A DNA stretch of 64,000 nucleotides from assembly GCA_036583965.1 (NCBI GenBank), contig JAZBQD010000027.1:9897187-9961186 (forward strand), given 5' to 3'. The position numbers were made by a program, and so were the translations under genes. Each line of letters starts with the position of its first letter. Position 1 is the first letter of the stretch. The notes below the pieces were generated by a model. It was not told the origin of the DNA. It saw only the letters and a program-made list of their open reading frames with translations, and did no database searches. This DNA comes from Prunella strophiata (Eukaryota; Chordata; Aves; Passeriformes; Prunellidae). Shown here piece by piece: positions 26,210 through 36,730 of this stretch.

Positions 26210-29147
26210 GGATACAAATAGGTGTGAAAGGGCTAATGATCTGCTTGTTTGTAGTGGGGAATCACAAACACTATCTGCACTACCTGTAGATGTAGCTGAT
26301 TGTGCTGACAGTGATAGCAAGGCAAGCCCCCTGCAGCTACCCATGGAGGGTAACAGCAGATTTCACAGGTGGGTGCTGACAGCAACAGTAGATTTCATGC
26401 TTCATCACAGATTAATAAAACAGGGAGGATATTAGAATGCTAATACTCATTAATACTATTTTATGGTGTTTAACATTAAACATGGAAAATGAAAATGAAT
26501 GACAGCCGGTAAATGGAACTGACAGTTGTGTTCAGGGTGTCTGTAGCTGTGAGAATTAGCTGCAGGAAGCAGAAGCTGTGGATGCTCCTATTCCTGCTGT
26601 GGATCAAGCCAAACAGCACCTACAGTTACCTAGACTTGTGCAAGGTCACCTAAATTTAGATTCAAACAGACTCTTGTATTATTGTAAAATATTTTATGAG
26701 AGTCCTTTCCTTATCATCATTGGTCAGAACCATTATTTTCCATGTCTTATAACAGAGTCTCCAGCAATACATATATCTAAGAGCAGAAATCACAGCCCAT
26801 TAAAGCATAACTGTGAAATCCTTTTTTGTCTTTTTTTAAGGGGACAGTATGAGTTTTTTTCCCCCAAAACTCTTCTTGTGTTTTAGTTGGCTACATTGTT
26901 CTTCATTTCTTGCTGAAATTTCAGTAAGCTTCATCCCAGAGGCAGTTGCATTTCAGCAACAAGTAAAAGTTGGCCCTCTGTGGGTCATAATGTAATGTAA
27001 TATAATATAACATACATAGATACTAACTTAATTCTGCCATGTTGTAGACTGTTTTGAGTTTATTTATGGTTAAAAGTCTCTGAAACACTCTGCATAGCTG
27101 TACTTAAATATTAAGCTTATTGACCTAGGGTGTTTTCACCCAATGTTCTTTCACAAGTAAAACTTTTTAATTTAGCATGAACCTTATCTGTGCCTTTACT
27201 GAGATGTAAAAATCCCAGAAACACTGGGAATACAGAGAATGCACAGGGACAAGGGATAAAAGGATTCTAAAGATGTAATTATGTCTTGCAGGTAATGACA
27301 ATACTTGGTAAAATAACAGTTGTCTGGCCACATAGCCATCTTTGTCCCTTAATGTTTTAGGTTTTAAATAAAATTAACCTTGAATATTCTAAGTTTATAT
27401 TGCCTGAGTCTGAGTCTGCAATCCACATAGCTGACTGCAAGTAACTGATGTGTGATCTAAGCTCTTAGGTACATTTAATATTGAATTTTACACAAGGTTC
27501 TTTTGATATTTAAATATTTCATCTTCACTTGAATTCCCACTTTTTTCCTTGCACTTGCACCATGAATTTCTACTGCCCAGTTGTCTTCATTTCCCCCACT
27601 TATGCTCCATCTCATGCCAACATCCCCTGTAGTTGTGACCTGCTGTATGAATGGCAGATTCCATGCCAGAGATGATGCTTCTTTTTGCATGCTTAAAATG
27701 TGATCAGTATCAACCTCTCTCAAAATTGCTGCCAGCTCTTGTTCTCAGGATACTGGAGGAGCACATAAGGTGCTTCAGGGATTACTGTGTCCCCCTCTCT
27801 TCATTACAAGCAGACATCTAACAGCACTCTCCATCTTTGGTGGTTTCATTGAAAACCTGCTACTTTCTGTTGAGGTGAAAACAGACAGATAGAACTTCAA
27901 AAATCAAAGTTTAGGGAATGAAAAGTCATGAAAAAGGGCCTGTCACTTGGGCTAGATTTTATGAAAACATATTTATTTTGGCAAATGTTTCTCAAAGGCA
28001 GGTTCATGTTTATGCTCTCTACAGTCTGGAGTTTGCTCTGAGGTGTCAAGAGCATGCTTACTCCACATTGGCTTAGAATTGGATTTCTGCCAAAATTCTG
28101 TATGCCCTCCTCTCCTTCCACTCACCCCTTTACTTTCTTTCTCCTGGTTGTAGCAGATTTTTCCTTCTGTGGATCTCAGTGCATATTTCATTTTCACTTC
28201 TTGGTGCTAACGAAAACAACGAGCTTTTGAAACCAGGGGGCTCCAAGTTTTAAAACCTGAAGAGAATAAAAAAAGATATTTTCTTCAGCTTATACAGTCT
28301 TATGTTTATTTCTTCTTAATATAAGCATGTGAAGTTTGGGATTTGATTGTAAGAATTTTAAATACACTAGACCAGAAACCTTTTTGGTTTGTCTTCTTCA
28401 AGAACTGATTGGTTCTTCCAAACTCCTGCTAATTTTTCTCTTTCTTGATGAAGGGTCTTCAGTCCCTCTGCATTTCCTTTGATTTAAATTCCTTTCCTAG
28501 TTCCATCTAGATGTTTGGTTTCTCCCACTGTTGATAATCAGATAATAGTCTCATTCTATCACTTCGTATATCTTAAGTTGCAAGATCTGTTGCAAAAAAA
28601 AAAAATCCCAAATCTTTCTCACAGAGGGCCTTACTGTGTATTTTTACTACTTTCCAAAGGCAAATTCCTTTAATGTTGCATATAAATTGCTTCAACAGCA
28701 AGCAGAGGTGAACCTTCCTGGTTTTCCTTTTCCAGTAAGAGGGATGTGTTTCTGAGCCACATCTTATGGATGACCCAGAGATTTGCTCCACCTTTGGCAA
28801 AGGAATGTGGCTAGCACTTCAGAGAATTGCAGGAAAGCTTCAGGAGTTTGGCCAAGAAAGATTAAACCATCAAAAACCAGGCAAAACTGCAAAACTTTGT
28901 CTTTTCCCCTTTCCACTGCTTTCATTTCCTACCCTGTTGTGTTGTCCTCTTCATCAGACTATTTAAGACTGCCAAATACTTGGGTATTTTATAGGTAATA
29001 TATCTTATAAATGCCATAGCCAGCCTCTGAGGGAAACAGAGGATTGTCGGTTTTGGATGCAGTATAAAACCCAAGCAGGAAATCATTGCTGAATGGCACA
29101 GCTGCAGGCAAACACTGTGAGCTAGTAAACTGCCCATCTGCACAGCC

Positions 29148-29192
29148 CCACGTGTGTGGGAGCGCGGGGCGGCGCGGCCGAGCGCGCCTGTG
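29148..29192. promoter_or_regulatory. Short CpG-dense spot
   Basis: Nine CpG in about 45 bases inside otherwise CpG-poor intron, with CACGTG and a GGGGCGGC Sp1-like core. It is far too short for a CpG island. It could be an orphan regulatory element or a small GC-rich insertion. Confidence 0.3.
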
Positions 29193-30834
29193 AGTGGTTA
29201 GCAGGCAGAAATTCGGTGATTAAGGAATGAAGTGTTTCACTTGGTTAGTTCCTGAAATACAACTATCTGAAGGTGATTATAATCTTAGTTTCAAGCAGGA
29301 GGAGAGACTAAAGACTAGAGCTTTTCCTTGTCTGTAATAAAACATAAAAGCGAAATTTCAGAGGTGGGCTGCAGGACAGAGGATGTGACACAACCTGCGC
29401 TGAGGGCTGAAGAAAAAGTTTGTCAAGAAAAAGAAACACGTTGTGTTTGTTCATAGGGCTGAACTGGCAATCACATCTGAATCTTCCCTTCAAAGCTAGA
29501 GACAGGAAAGACTGTTTTGGTCCTTAGGTCTGCTTCCCTATCATTGACCTGAACAGGGGCATGGGTGGGCTTTGAGCTGGTCTTAAAGTTTGAACTGTGT
29601 AAGATCCCCCTTTTGCTAGAGATTTTGCCAACCAAAATAATTTCCACTGTACTCATTCTAGTACTTGCCTTTCGTAATTTCATCTGTTAGTTCCTAGTTT
29701 TGCTCTCTTCCATTCTAAACAACTCCTCTTTCTTTGTGGGTTGTTATTTGTTGAGTTCCTCTAGCCAAACTCACTGTGTTAGTTCTCCAATCCTTCCTCT
29801 GAAGTTTAGCACTTCCTCTTACACATGCCAAGTTTGAGTTCATTTTCCGCATGATTTTCCCAAGTACTACTTTAAATAATCCACAATTCAGTAACTAAAT
29901 GGAAATTGTTAAAATAATGAAACAACAACAATAAAGCTATTTTAAGACTGCACTCCAACTGTAAAAACTGTTGATTTGGGTTTTTTCCCCAAATACTTTA
30001 TTGAAAAATAAAATTTTCTTCTCATAGTCAAAATTAAATTTGCAGGGTTATAATTCCATTGTACAATAGACTTTCTACATTGATATTTGTCTTTTGGGAG
30101 AGTATTTTGTTGATTCATTGCAATGTATAAATCAATGCAAGAGTAGAGATAATCTAGTGATTGGGACCCTTGTTGAAGGCATAGGTGGCTTGGGATAAAA
30201 CCCCTCCTGATTTCTCCACCTCCTAGAATTGGGGTATCAGAATGGACACAATAAAAGTTGAAATCTGTACAAGGGGAAAATGGGTGCATTGCCAGCTGAA
30301 CCCTCTGGAAGCTTTCTGTTCACCTATACGTTTTATATTGGATCATCTAAAGCACGTGAAAGTCTTGGGACCTAAACTGAAATGTCCTAATTTCTCTTGT
30401 TAAAGGACTGAGTCTTTAAAATGTTCTGGATATGCTGCTTTGGTTTTCCCTCTGTGGGCACTTTATTCTCTCTTTTCATGTCAACTGATGCCATTTTTTA
30501 AGACACAGAAAATTACTTCAGTTTTTGTCATTACGATGTTGGTACTTCCTGCATTCCATCTGCACACAAATATGAATTGTAGGATAATGACAAATTATAG
30601 TCACCTCTGTTAAAATATAGGGGACATAGTTCTGCAAATGAAGCTTTTTCCTCGTTTTGAATATTTCTTTATATTTTAATGCATTAAGGAAGCAGGTGGC
30701 TAGTAGATATTGTCTTAATGTCTTGCCATTTTGATTCATCCTCATGAAGTGTGCAAAATGTCTCGTGATGTTATGTAAAGAAAATTAAGACATAAGTTTT
30801 AGCATTCACAGACTTCATGGCTCTCTTTCTCCAG

Positions 30835-30965
30835 GACAATCACATCTCTCCGGAGTGAACTGATTCCACATCTGGTTAGGAAACAATTTTCTTCTCCTGC
30901 ATCATTGCAGCAAGGACTAGACAACAAAGAAGAGGACCAAAAGAAAAAAGAGCAAGCATCCCTAG
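30835..30965 (+). CDS. EIF2B3: EIF2B3 coding exon ([16 protein letters not shown] and charged linker)
   Basis: This 131-nt exon encodes about 43 residues: [19 protein letters not shown], then a glutamine- and lysine/glutamate-rich linker ([16 protein letters not shown]). The first half is the conserved gamma-subunit helix that closes the nucleotidyltransferase-like domain. The second half is a low-complexity charged linker before the beta-helix, variable across vertebrates. The acceptor is TTTCTCCAG. The donor is GTCAGT rather than GTAAGT or GTGAGT, so it is a comparatively weak site. The first base completes an Arg codon left by the previous exon, and the last base (G) starts an Asp codon finished by the next. 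Confidence 0.94.
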
Positions 30966-31640
30966 GTCAGTACAATATCAAAGATTTGGGTTTATGGAAG
31001 TTTTAAAGCCCATATGCTACAGTTGAGTAGAGTAGAGTACAGAACTAGCCTAATAACTAGAAACACTATTTTAGAGATTCAGGTTTTTTTTCCTCAGCAG
31101 AGGAAGCTTTTTTCCCCATAGCAAATATTCTAGTAGATTTCTTTTTTAAACAGTATTGTGTACTATATAAATTTTTTGTCCTCCCTTATTTTGGTGTAAA
31201 CCATAAGCAAATCAACTAGGGGCTCTGTTTTTGGGTTGGTTTTTTTTTCCCAGAAAAAGTTAGATTCATTTTTGAAAATGTAATTTTAGGAGGGAGTTCC
31301 TAAAATTGGGTAGGACAGCAGACTAAGCCTTAACCACCCTGCACTGGGAACTGGACAGGATCTCAGATCCTGGAATTTATTTTTAGCATTTCTGCTGTCT
31401 CCTTGTGTGACCTTGGGCAAAACATTGCATCTGTCCTGATTCCTTAATTGACACCTGCAGAATAAAAATAAGCACTTACTCACTACATGTGATAAAATCT
31501 GTTAATGATTGCTAAGTATCTAGCCATGGAGATGAGGTGAGGCGAAGATTTCCCTTCACCAACAGTATTTTAATAGTATTCCTCTTCAGAAGGTATTTCA
31601 TTAAATCCTGTCTAACTTCATGCATGTGTGTGTTCTCCAG
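30966..31640 (+). other. EIF2B3: EIF2B3 intron, 675 bp, with MIR-like fragment
   Basis: This is a short GT...AG intron. Its only recognisable content is a MIR-like SINE fragment around 31365-31500 and pyrimidine- or T-rich stretches around 31085-31260. The acceptor tract is weak in pyrimidines (TGTGTGTTCTCCAG). Confidence 0.85.
31365..31500 (+). mobile_element. MIR-like SINE fragment
   Basis: CTTGTGTGACCTTGGGCAAA followed about 50 nt later by CAGAATAAAAATAAGCAC matches the MIR core order (tgtgaccttgggcaa ... ctgtaaaatggggataat). It is an old copy inside a short EIF2B3 intron. Confidence 0.65.
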
Positions 31641-31834
31641 ACATTTATAGTTTCATAAAGGAAGATAATAGCTTGCTGAAACCTGCTCCAGATAACTCTT
31701 GTTGGAATGATCATAGAGGAGATATGAACGAAACTCTCCACGAAGGAAAAGTGCGCTGCTACGTCCATATCATGAAGGAGGGGCTGTGCTTCCGAGTGAA
31801 TACTCTGGGGCTCTACATTGAAGCCAACAGACAG
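31641..31834 (+). CDS. EIF2B3: EIF2B3 coding exon (DIYSF to EANRQ)
   Basis: This 194-nt exon encodes about 64 residues from [10 protein letters not shown] to [11 protein letters not shown], including the strongly conserved [16 protein letters not shown] core. This is the segment linking the nucleotidyltransferase-like domain to the C-terminal beta-helix. The first two bases complete the Asp codon begun in the previous exon, and the exon ends on a codon boundary. The donor is CAG|GTGAGG. The reading frame continues 55 codons into the intron before a stop ending at 31999, so unspliced RNA would give a product lacking the beta-helix. [10 protein letters not shown] is the most diverged part compared with what I recall of mammals. 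Confidence 0.95.
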
Positions 31835-33394
31835 GTGAGGAAAAATACACAAGTGCCACCTGGGAATGCAGCAGTGGCTCACAGGACATTTCACCCTGCA
31901 GGAGTGACTCCCTGTGATACAGCTGAGGAGTATGTGGGTTTGAACCAGAGCCATGTTATCCAGGCTCATCACCCTACTGCTGGCTGGATAGGGACGTGAG
32001 GCCAGGAAACAGTTCTGTCACTGATTTGCTCTAGATTTGATTTAGCTGAGAAAACCCTCACCCTACATACTCTTCTGGTTTTTTTGGGAGCAGCAAGACC
32101 TACAGCCAAAGAGCCACAAAGTGTGAAAAATAAGAATGGAAGTAGCTTTGATAGCTCATTTAATCAACGTCCTCCATGTCCTAAAAACAAGATCAGTTCT
32201 GACTGGACTCTTCCTAGCAGATGTTTGTTTGTGATAATAACAAAGATTGTTAACAGTTTGAGGAAAGACATAAACTACCCTTTCATTTAAATTGCCTAAT
32301 GATTTTCATTATAAAGGAATTCTTTTATGAACAGGTTTTCCTACTGTAGGTACTCCAGGTACACACAGAGGTGAACTCTTGATCTGAGGCAGCACTTTCA
32401 CACTACTGAGAATTCATAAAAGAAAAAAATCACAGATGAGAATTAGGGAAATCCTGTACTACCTAACAAGCTGATGATTAAATAAAGCTCTTAATATCTT
32501 TGTGAGGCAGGGTTTTGGGGGGGTTTTTTACTACACTGGCTGATGCAATGTACAACTTCTCTGTACTTTGCTCTGCTAGTGATGAACTTCATTGCTATCA
32601 AGAATGGACAGTTTCCTCTTGTTTTGAAAGACCAGTAAGGAGTGCAATAAGGAAAGACTCAAGATTTCTGGAAGTGGGGCTGGAAAGGTGATAAAGTTGT
32701 ATTGGGAATTCTGGAAGTGGTCACTGCCTTGCCTTTGCTCTCAGACCAAGCTGATTTCTTTTTGACAGTATTAATGGATTCATTCATGCAAATCAGAATT
32801 GCAGAATGGCAGTATGAGTTTACACACTGAAGCTCTTTCTCCTTGATGTTTGTAGAGGAACACAGAAATAAAGTGATTTGCTTTGTGCTTAGGGAGATGA
32901 GGAAGAGAGGCAAGCACTGTCAGAAAGAGAAAACTTCCCCAAAAATAGCAGGACCAAGTGCCCAAAGGGTTAAGGGAGAATACCACTTGCTAAGGGAAGT
33001 GTGCGTGTACATTTGGCAGCAGTCACTTCAGTAAAAAGTTATTGAGTTAAGCCAGTCAGACTCCATGTGGGATTTTTTGTGTTGGTTTTTTGTTTTTGGT
33101 TGGGTTTTTTTTAACCTAAATATTCTACATTTTGGTTAGTTCAGGAAATATGTTTGCTTCTGGGTGGTACAAAGAATTAGTGTTTTGAAGTCACATTGGG
33201 GCCTTCAACATTGGAAAGGATTTTCTTTGAATTTTGAACTTTTTCAGGATGGTAAAATTTCTAAGGAAACTATGTGGAGGTAAAACATAAAATGAAGCTT
33301 AATGAGGAGTTGTGAGAAAGTAGTTCCTTTTTTCAGTGCCACTGCATTTTGTTTCTCTTGCTAATCCTCATAAAAGATGCACATTTAGTTTGAT

Positions 33395-33416
33395 GGGGGG
33401 TGGGGGGGGGGGGGGG
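33395..33416. repeat. Poly-G tract, G6-T-G15
   Basis: Twenty-one G in 22 bases on the plus strand, able in principle to form a G-quadruplex. Long G runs are also prone to sequencing length error. Confidence 0.9.
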
Positions 33417-34939
33417 TTACCTGATTTGTTGGTCTCTAAGGAAGATTTTGGGTGTTTAGTTTGCTCTTATCTTGGCCTTCACAGACCAGATTCTGATCCC
33501 CTTGCTGCAAAGTCAGGACCTGTAACTTTGAGGTCCCAAAGGACAGACTCACGTAGCAGTAGCAGCCCAGTCCAGTAGCTGTGGGAAGGAATGGCATCCT
33601 AACCCATTGCCCTTCTGGTGAGGAAACACTGCTCACATCATTTCACTTCCAGCTGGGTTTCTGGATGCCTGCAGCCTGTGTGTGGGCAGGTGGGTTCAGG
33701 AGGGAGTTATCTTCAATAGCAGGAAATAGTTTCTTTGTAAGATGAATTAAATCCAAACACATCTTAAACCTTCCCTTGACCCAGGCACTCCCTCTGACTC
33801 CTGCCCCCAGTCTAACCTTTCTTTTCAGAGCAGAATGCTTGAGCTTGTAGCTTTCATCGGGTTACCCCTCAGGCTGCACTACCACTGACTGATTCTAATA
33901 AGGCCTTTGCTCTGGCCAGTAAAATCCTTTATTTATTTCACCACACCACCTTTCCACTGGGGAGGTCAAGAGCCTTTCTTCATTTTTTCCCTTCCTGCAG
34001 ATCAACACTGGATAGTAGGAATCTTTCCAACCTGTGCTGTAGGTATGCTTTAGTGTGTGTTCCTCTCCTGGATCTTTGTGACAGGTGACATGTTAGGACA
34101 TCTCTTCATCCAGCCAGCATCATCCAGGTAGATTTGCCTAGTTTGTGGTGTTCTGGTAACCTGGTGGTTTTCTGTAGTGCCTGCACCTTGGACTGAAGGA
34201 TCTAATCTACTCTTGCTTTGTAAAAAATAAACAAAATCCAAGTCTAGTGGGAAGGGCCAACTTCAAGATATAAAGAGCTACAGATGTGAAAATGTCTACT
34301 GGGGCCAGCAGGCAAATTGAAATGATAGCTCAGAATTGTGAGCTCATCTTCTTCAGATCTGTGGGGTTTGCTTTTTGAGGTTCACTCCTTAGCCATCAGC
34401 TCTTGTTATCCCAGCTTTCTAAGGAAATAATTTTGCACAATTGTACTGTGTAGTTGTTCCTTAATAGCAGCTTTGGAAATTGCTGGCACCATTCAGCCAA
34501 ATTTAACAGAGCAATAGAGATCTCAGAGATAAGCTTTTCTAAGAGTTTTGTAAAAATAGGTGCTTGGGTAGAGAAAAGGAAGACTTAATGAGTGCTGCTT
34601 CCTCCCTTGAGGTAAACTCAGTTTCACCATCACTGTGCTGAGACTCCAGAGGACCTTCCAGATGGACAGTGAGTGCCCACATCCTGGCTGCCCAAGCAGC
34701 ATGTGCAGAGCTCCACACCAGCCCCAGCACATGCTGTTTCTCTTTCATCCATACAATTTGCTGTGACACAGATCTCTTAGCCCTCATACATCCCTGTCTC
34801 CTGTGCTCCTTTGACTGCCATCTCTGTCCTACCAAGAGACATCATACTGTGCATACCCCTGGCAGTAACCATGTAGCACTGTGTCTGTGCATTGCTGCAA
34901 GGCTCCCACCTCCCCTGCCATCCCTGTCCCTGCTGTCAT

Positions 34940-35070
34940 CACTTCTGTGCTGTGTGACCTTGGCTTCAGCCTGATGCCAGGAGATGCAGAATGCCTCAGG
35001 CTGCTCTTTCACCCACAAAATGAGGAATGATGGAGTGATATCCCATCCTCCTACAATGCTAGCTCCCCTT
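34940..35070 (+). mobile_element. MIR-like SINE fragment
   Basis: GCTGTGTGACCTTGGCTTCA, then CACAAAATGAGGAATGATGG and ATCCTCCTACAATG, follow the MIR order of core and 3' region. It is an old copy with approximate limits. Confidence 0.6.
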
Positions 35071-35788
35071 CGTTTCAGGAGCCAGTTCAGAATTGTTCTC
35101 CATTGATTTGTTCTTGGCTACTCATGGGCTGTGTCTCTCTTTGTTACCACTGCTGCTCTGTCTGCTTATCTAACACCTGCCTTCTCCCTGTCGAGAGCCT
35201 TTTCTTGTGCAGCTTTCTATCATCTGGAATAGCCCCTTGATCAACTGTAGTTTCTTTCTGCTTAAACATCTGAAATACAATTTTGTTGCCCATGCCTCAG
35301 AATAGTGTTTATGGAGTGGGCTGGACACAGTCATCTTTTGATGCCAGCTTACTGTTTTATATTTGTTATTAGTTGTTTCCCTTCCCTTGCTTTACTGGAC
35401 AGTGTAAAACATGCTGAGCTGCATTTGGAATGGCAGATACTGGACATTGTGGTAACATACAAGATGTGATGGTGCTCAGCTGGAGCCAGCCTGCTTGCTG
35501 CTGCTGATGCACTGCTTCTCCACAGGTGGGAAGCTCAGTTGAAAGGAGACATGTAATGCATTGTGGTCACAGTGTACCTGTCCCCTTTAGAAAAGTGGGA
35601 GATGATAAATCACACATAGCTGGTGGACATTTGAAATGTAAGTTTCATACCTACCTTTTCCCATAAGTTAAAATGTTTATGACAAATACACTTGTGCAAT
35701 GGAAACCAAAGCCATCCTTGAGCTGTTAATGTAACTTGTGGGTTAGAGCACTATCATGTTAATTTGTGATGTGTTTTTTTTCATGTAG

Positions 35789-35866
35789 GTTCCCAAATTA
35801 TTGCTTAATCTGGGTCTGGAAGAGTCATTGGTTCATGGGTCTGCACAGATCACTGATAGAGGCATG
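35789..35866 (+). CDS. EIF2B3: EIF2B3 coding exon (VPKLLLNLG to ITDRGM)
   Basis: This 78-nt exon encodes exactly 26 residues, VPKLLLNLGLEESLVHGSAQ followed by ITDRGM, and starts and ends on codon boundaries. It leads into the C-terminal left-handed beta-helix; SAQI and the following residues form the first hexapeptide turn. The donor is ATG|GTAAGT. Because both flanking phases are zero, skipping this exon would keep the frame and remove 26 residues. The LNLGLEESLVHG part is less conserved than the rest. Confidence 0.93.
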
Positions 35867-36581
35867 GTAAGTGCTGCTTTTTCCCATCTCTGTTCTTTCA
35901 GTAGTCTGCAACCATTTGTTTCAAGAACTGCTTGCTAAAATTCAGTCCCATTGTTGGAAGTGAAACCAAGTTCTGAAGAGTGGAATGGTGGAATGTAGGT
36001 GATGCAGCCCAGAGTCTTCTGTAGGCTCACCCATGAGTTCCTGCCTTTCAGTCTCTCTCTTTTGAAATGTTTGGTAAAAGGTCTATTTTACTCCCAAGTC
36101 AGACACTGCAGCCTCTTGTTACCCTTAATGGCAGTTCCTGGTGGTTGAGCAGTTTGCCTCCCTAAGGACACCAATCCTAGAAAGGATCAGTATTTTAGCT
36201 TTGCTTCTTGCTAACATGTTTTGGTTGGATGCCAGCTTCAAGCCTCCCTTTAACAGGTCTCACAGGGCAAACCTGAGTGGAAGCAGTGAGTACCAGCAGG
36301 AACATGCCTACTGTGCTTACCTTTCTGCATGAAGCCCACAGAGCCAGAGCCCACTGATGGAGTTTTACCAAGCTAACAGACCTTGGGAAGTCTGTCTAAC
36401 TTGTCTGCCTACGGGGTGGGCCTTAAATTTTCAGGTCTTTCCTCTGCCAAGGATCCCTCAGGGTAGAGCAAGGTAAACTTTATGGATGAGTGCTTGAGAC
36501 GTGCTTTGGGAGAAGTGTGTGGAGAACTTGTATTGGAGAGCTCCATGTGCTTTTGCTAGTTTCTGTTCTTTTCTTCCCTAG
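35867..36581 (+). other. EIF2B3: EIF2B3 intron, 715 bp
   Basis: This GT...AG intron has no recognised repeat or RNA gene. The acceptor is a clear pyrimidine tract ending TTCTTCCCTAG. Confidence 0.85.
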
Positions 36582-36730
36582 GTTGGATCAGACAGTATCA
36601 TTGGGTCATCCACACAAATTGGAGAGAAGACATCCATCAAACACTCCATCATTGGCAGCATGTGTACCATAAAAGACAAAGTTAAGATAACAAACTGCAT
36701 CATCATGAATTCTGTTACAATTGAGGAAGG
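36582..36730 (+). CDS. EIF2B3: EIF2B3 coding exon (left-handed beta-helix, first part)
   Basis: This 149-nt exon encodes about 49 residues from [20 protein letters not shown] to MNSVTIEEG. It shows the hexapeptide repeat pattern, with an aliphatic residue every sixth position ([24 protein letters not shown] and so on), that forms the left-handed beta-helix of eIF2B gamma. This domain is shared with epsilon and with bacterial acyl- and nucleotidyltransferases, and serves in subunit assembly. The acceptor is CCCTAG. The donor is AAGG|GTAGGT, leaving two bases of a Gly codon. Confidence 0.95.

Larger units (their letters stand above)
12726..30834 (+). other. EIF2B3: EIF2B3 intron, 18.1 kb
   Basis: This is a GT...AG intron between the TGLMDAHLY exon and the [10 protein letters not shown] exon. 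It contains one CR1 LINE fragment (21643-22071), T and A homopolymers at 14726 and 18432, a 15-A run at 26195, a polypyrimidine stretch near 25915-25950, and a short CpG-dense spot at 29148-29192. The part from 16.5 to 17.2 kb is more GC-rich and carries an open frame of 156 codons that matches no family I know. An AT-rich segment at 18250-18430 looks less degenerate than its surroundings. Nothing else in the intron could be assigned. Confidence 0.85.
31835..35788 (+). other. EIF2B3: EIF2B3 intron, 4.0 kb
   Basis: This GT...AG intron contains a G-rich homopolymer (33395-33416) and a MIR-like fragment (34940-35070). The open frames on both strands have no recognisable domains. The acceptor has an eight-T run shortly upstream (TTTTTTTTCATGTAG). 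Confidence 0.85.
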
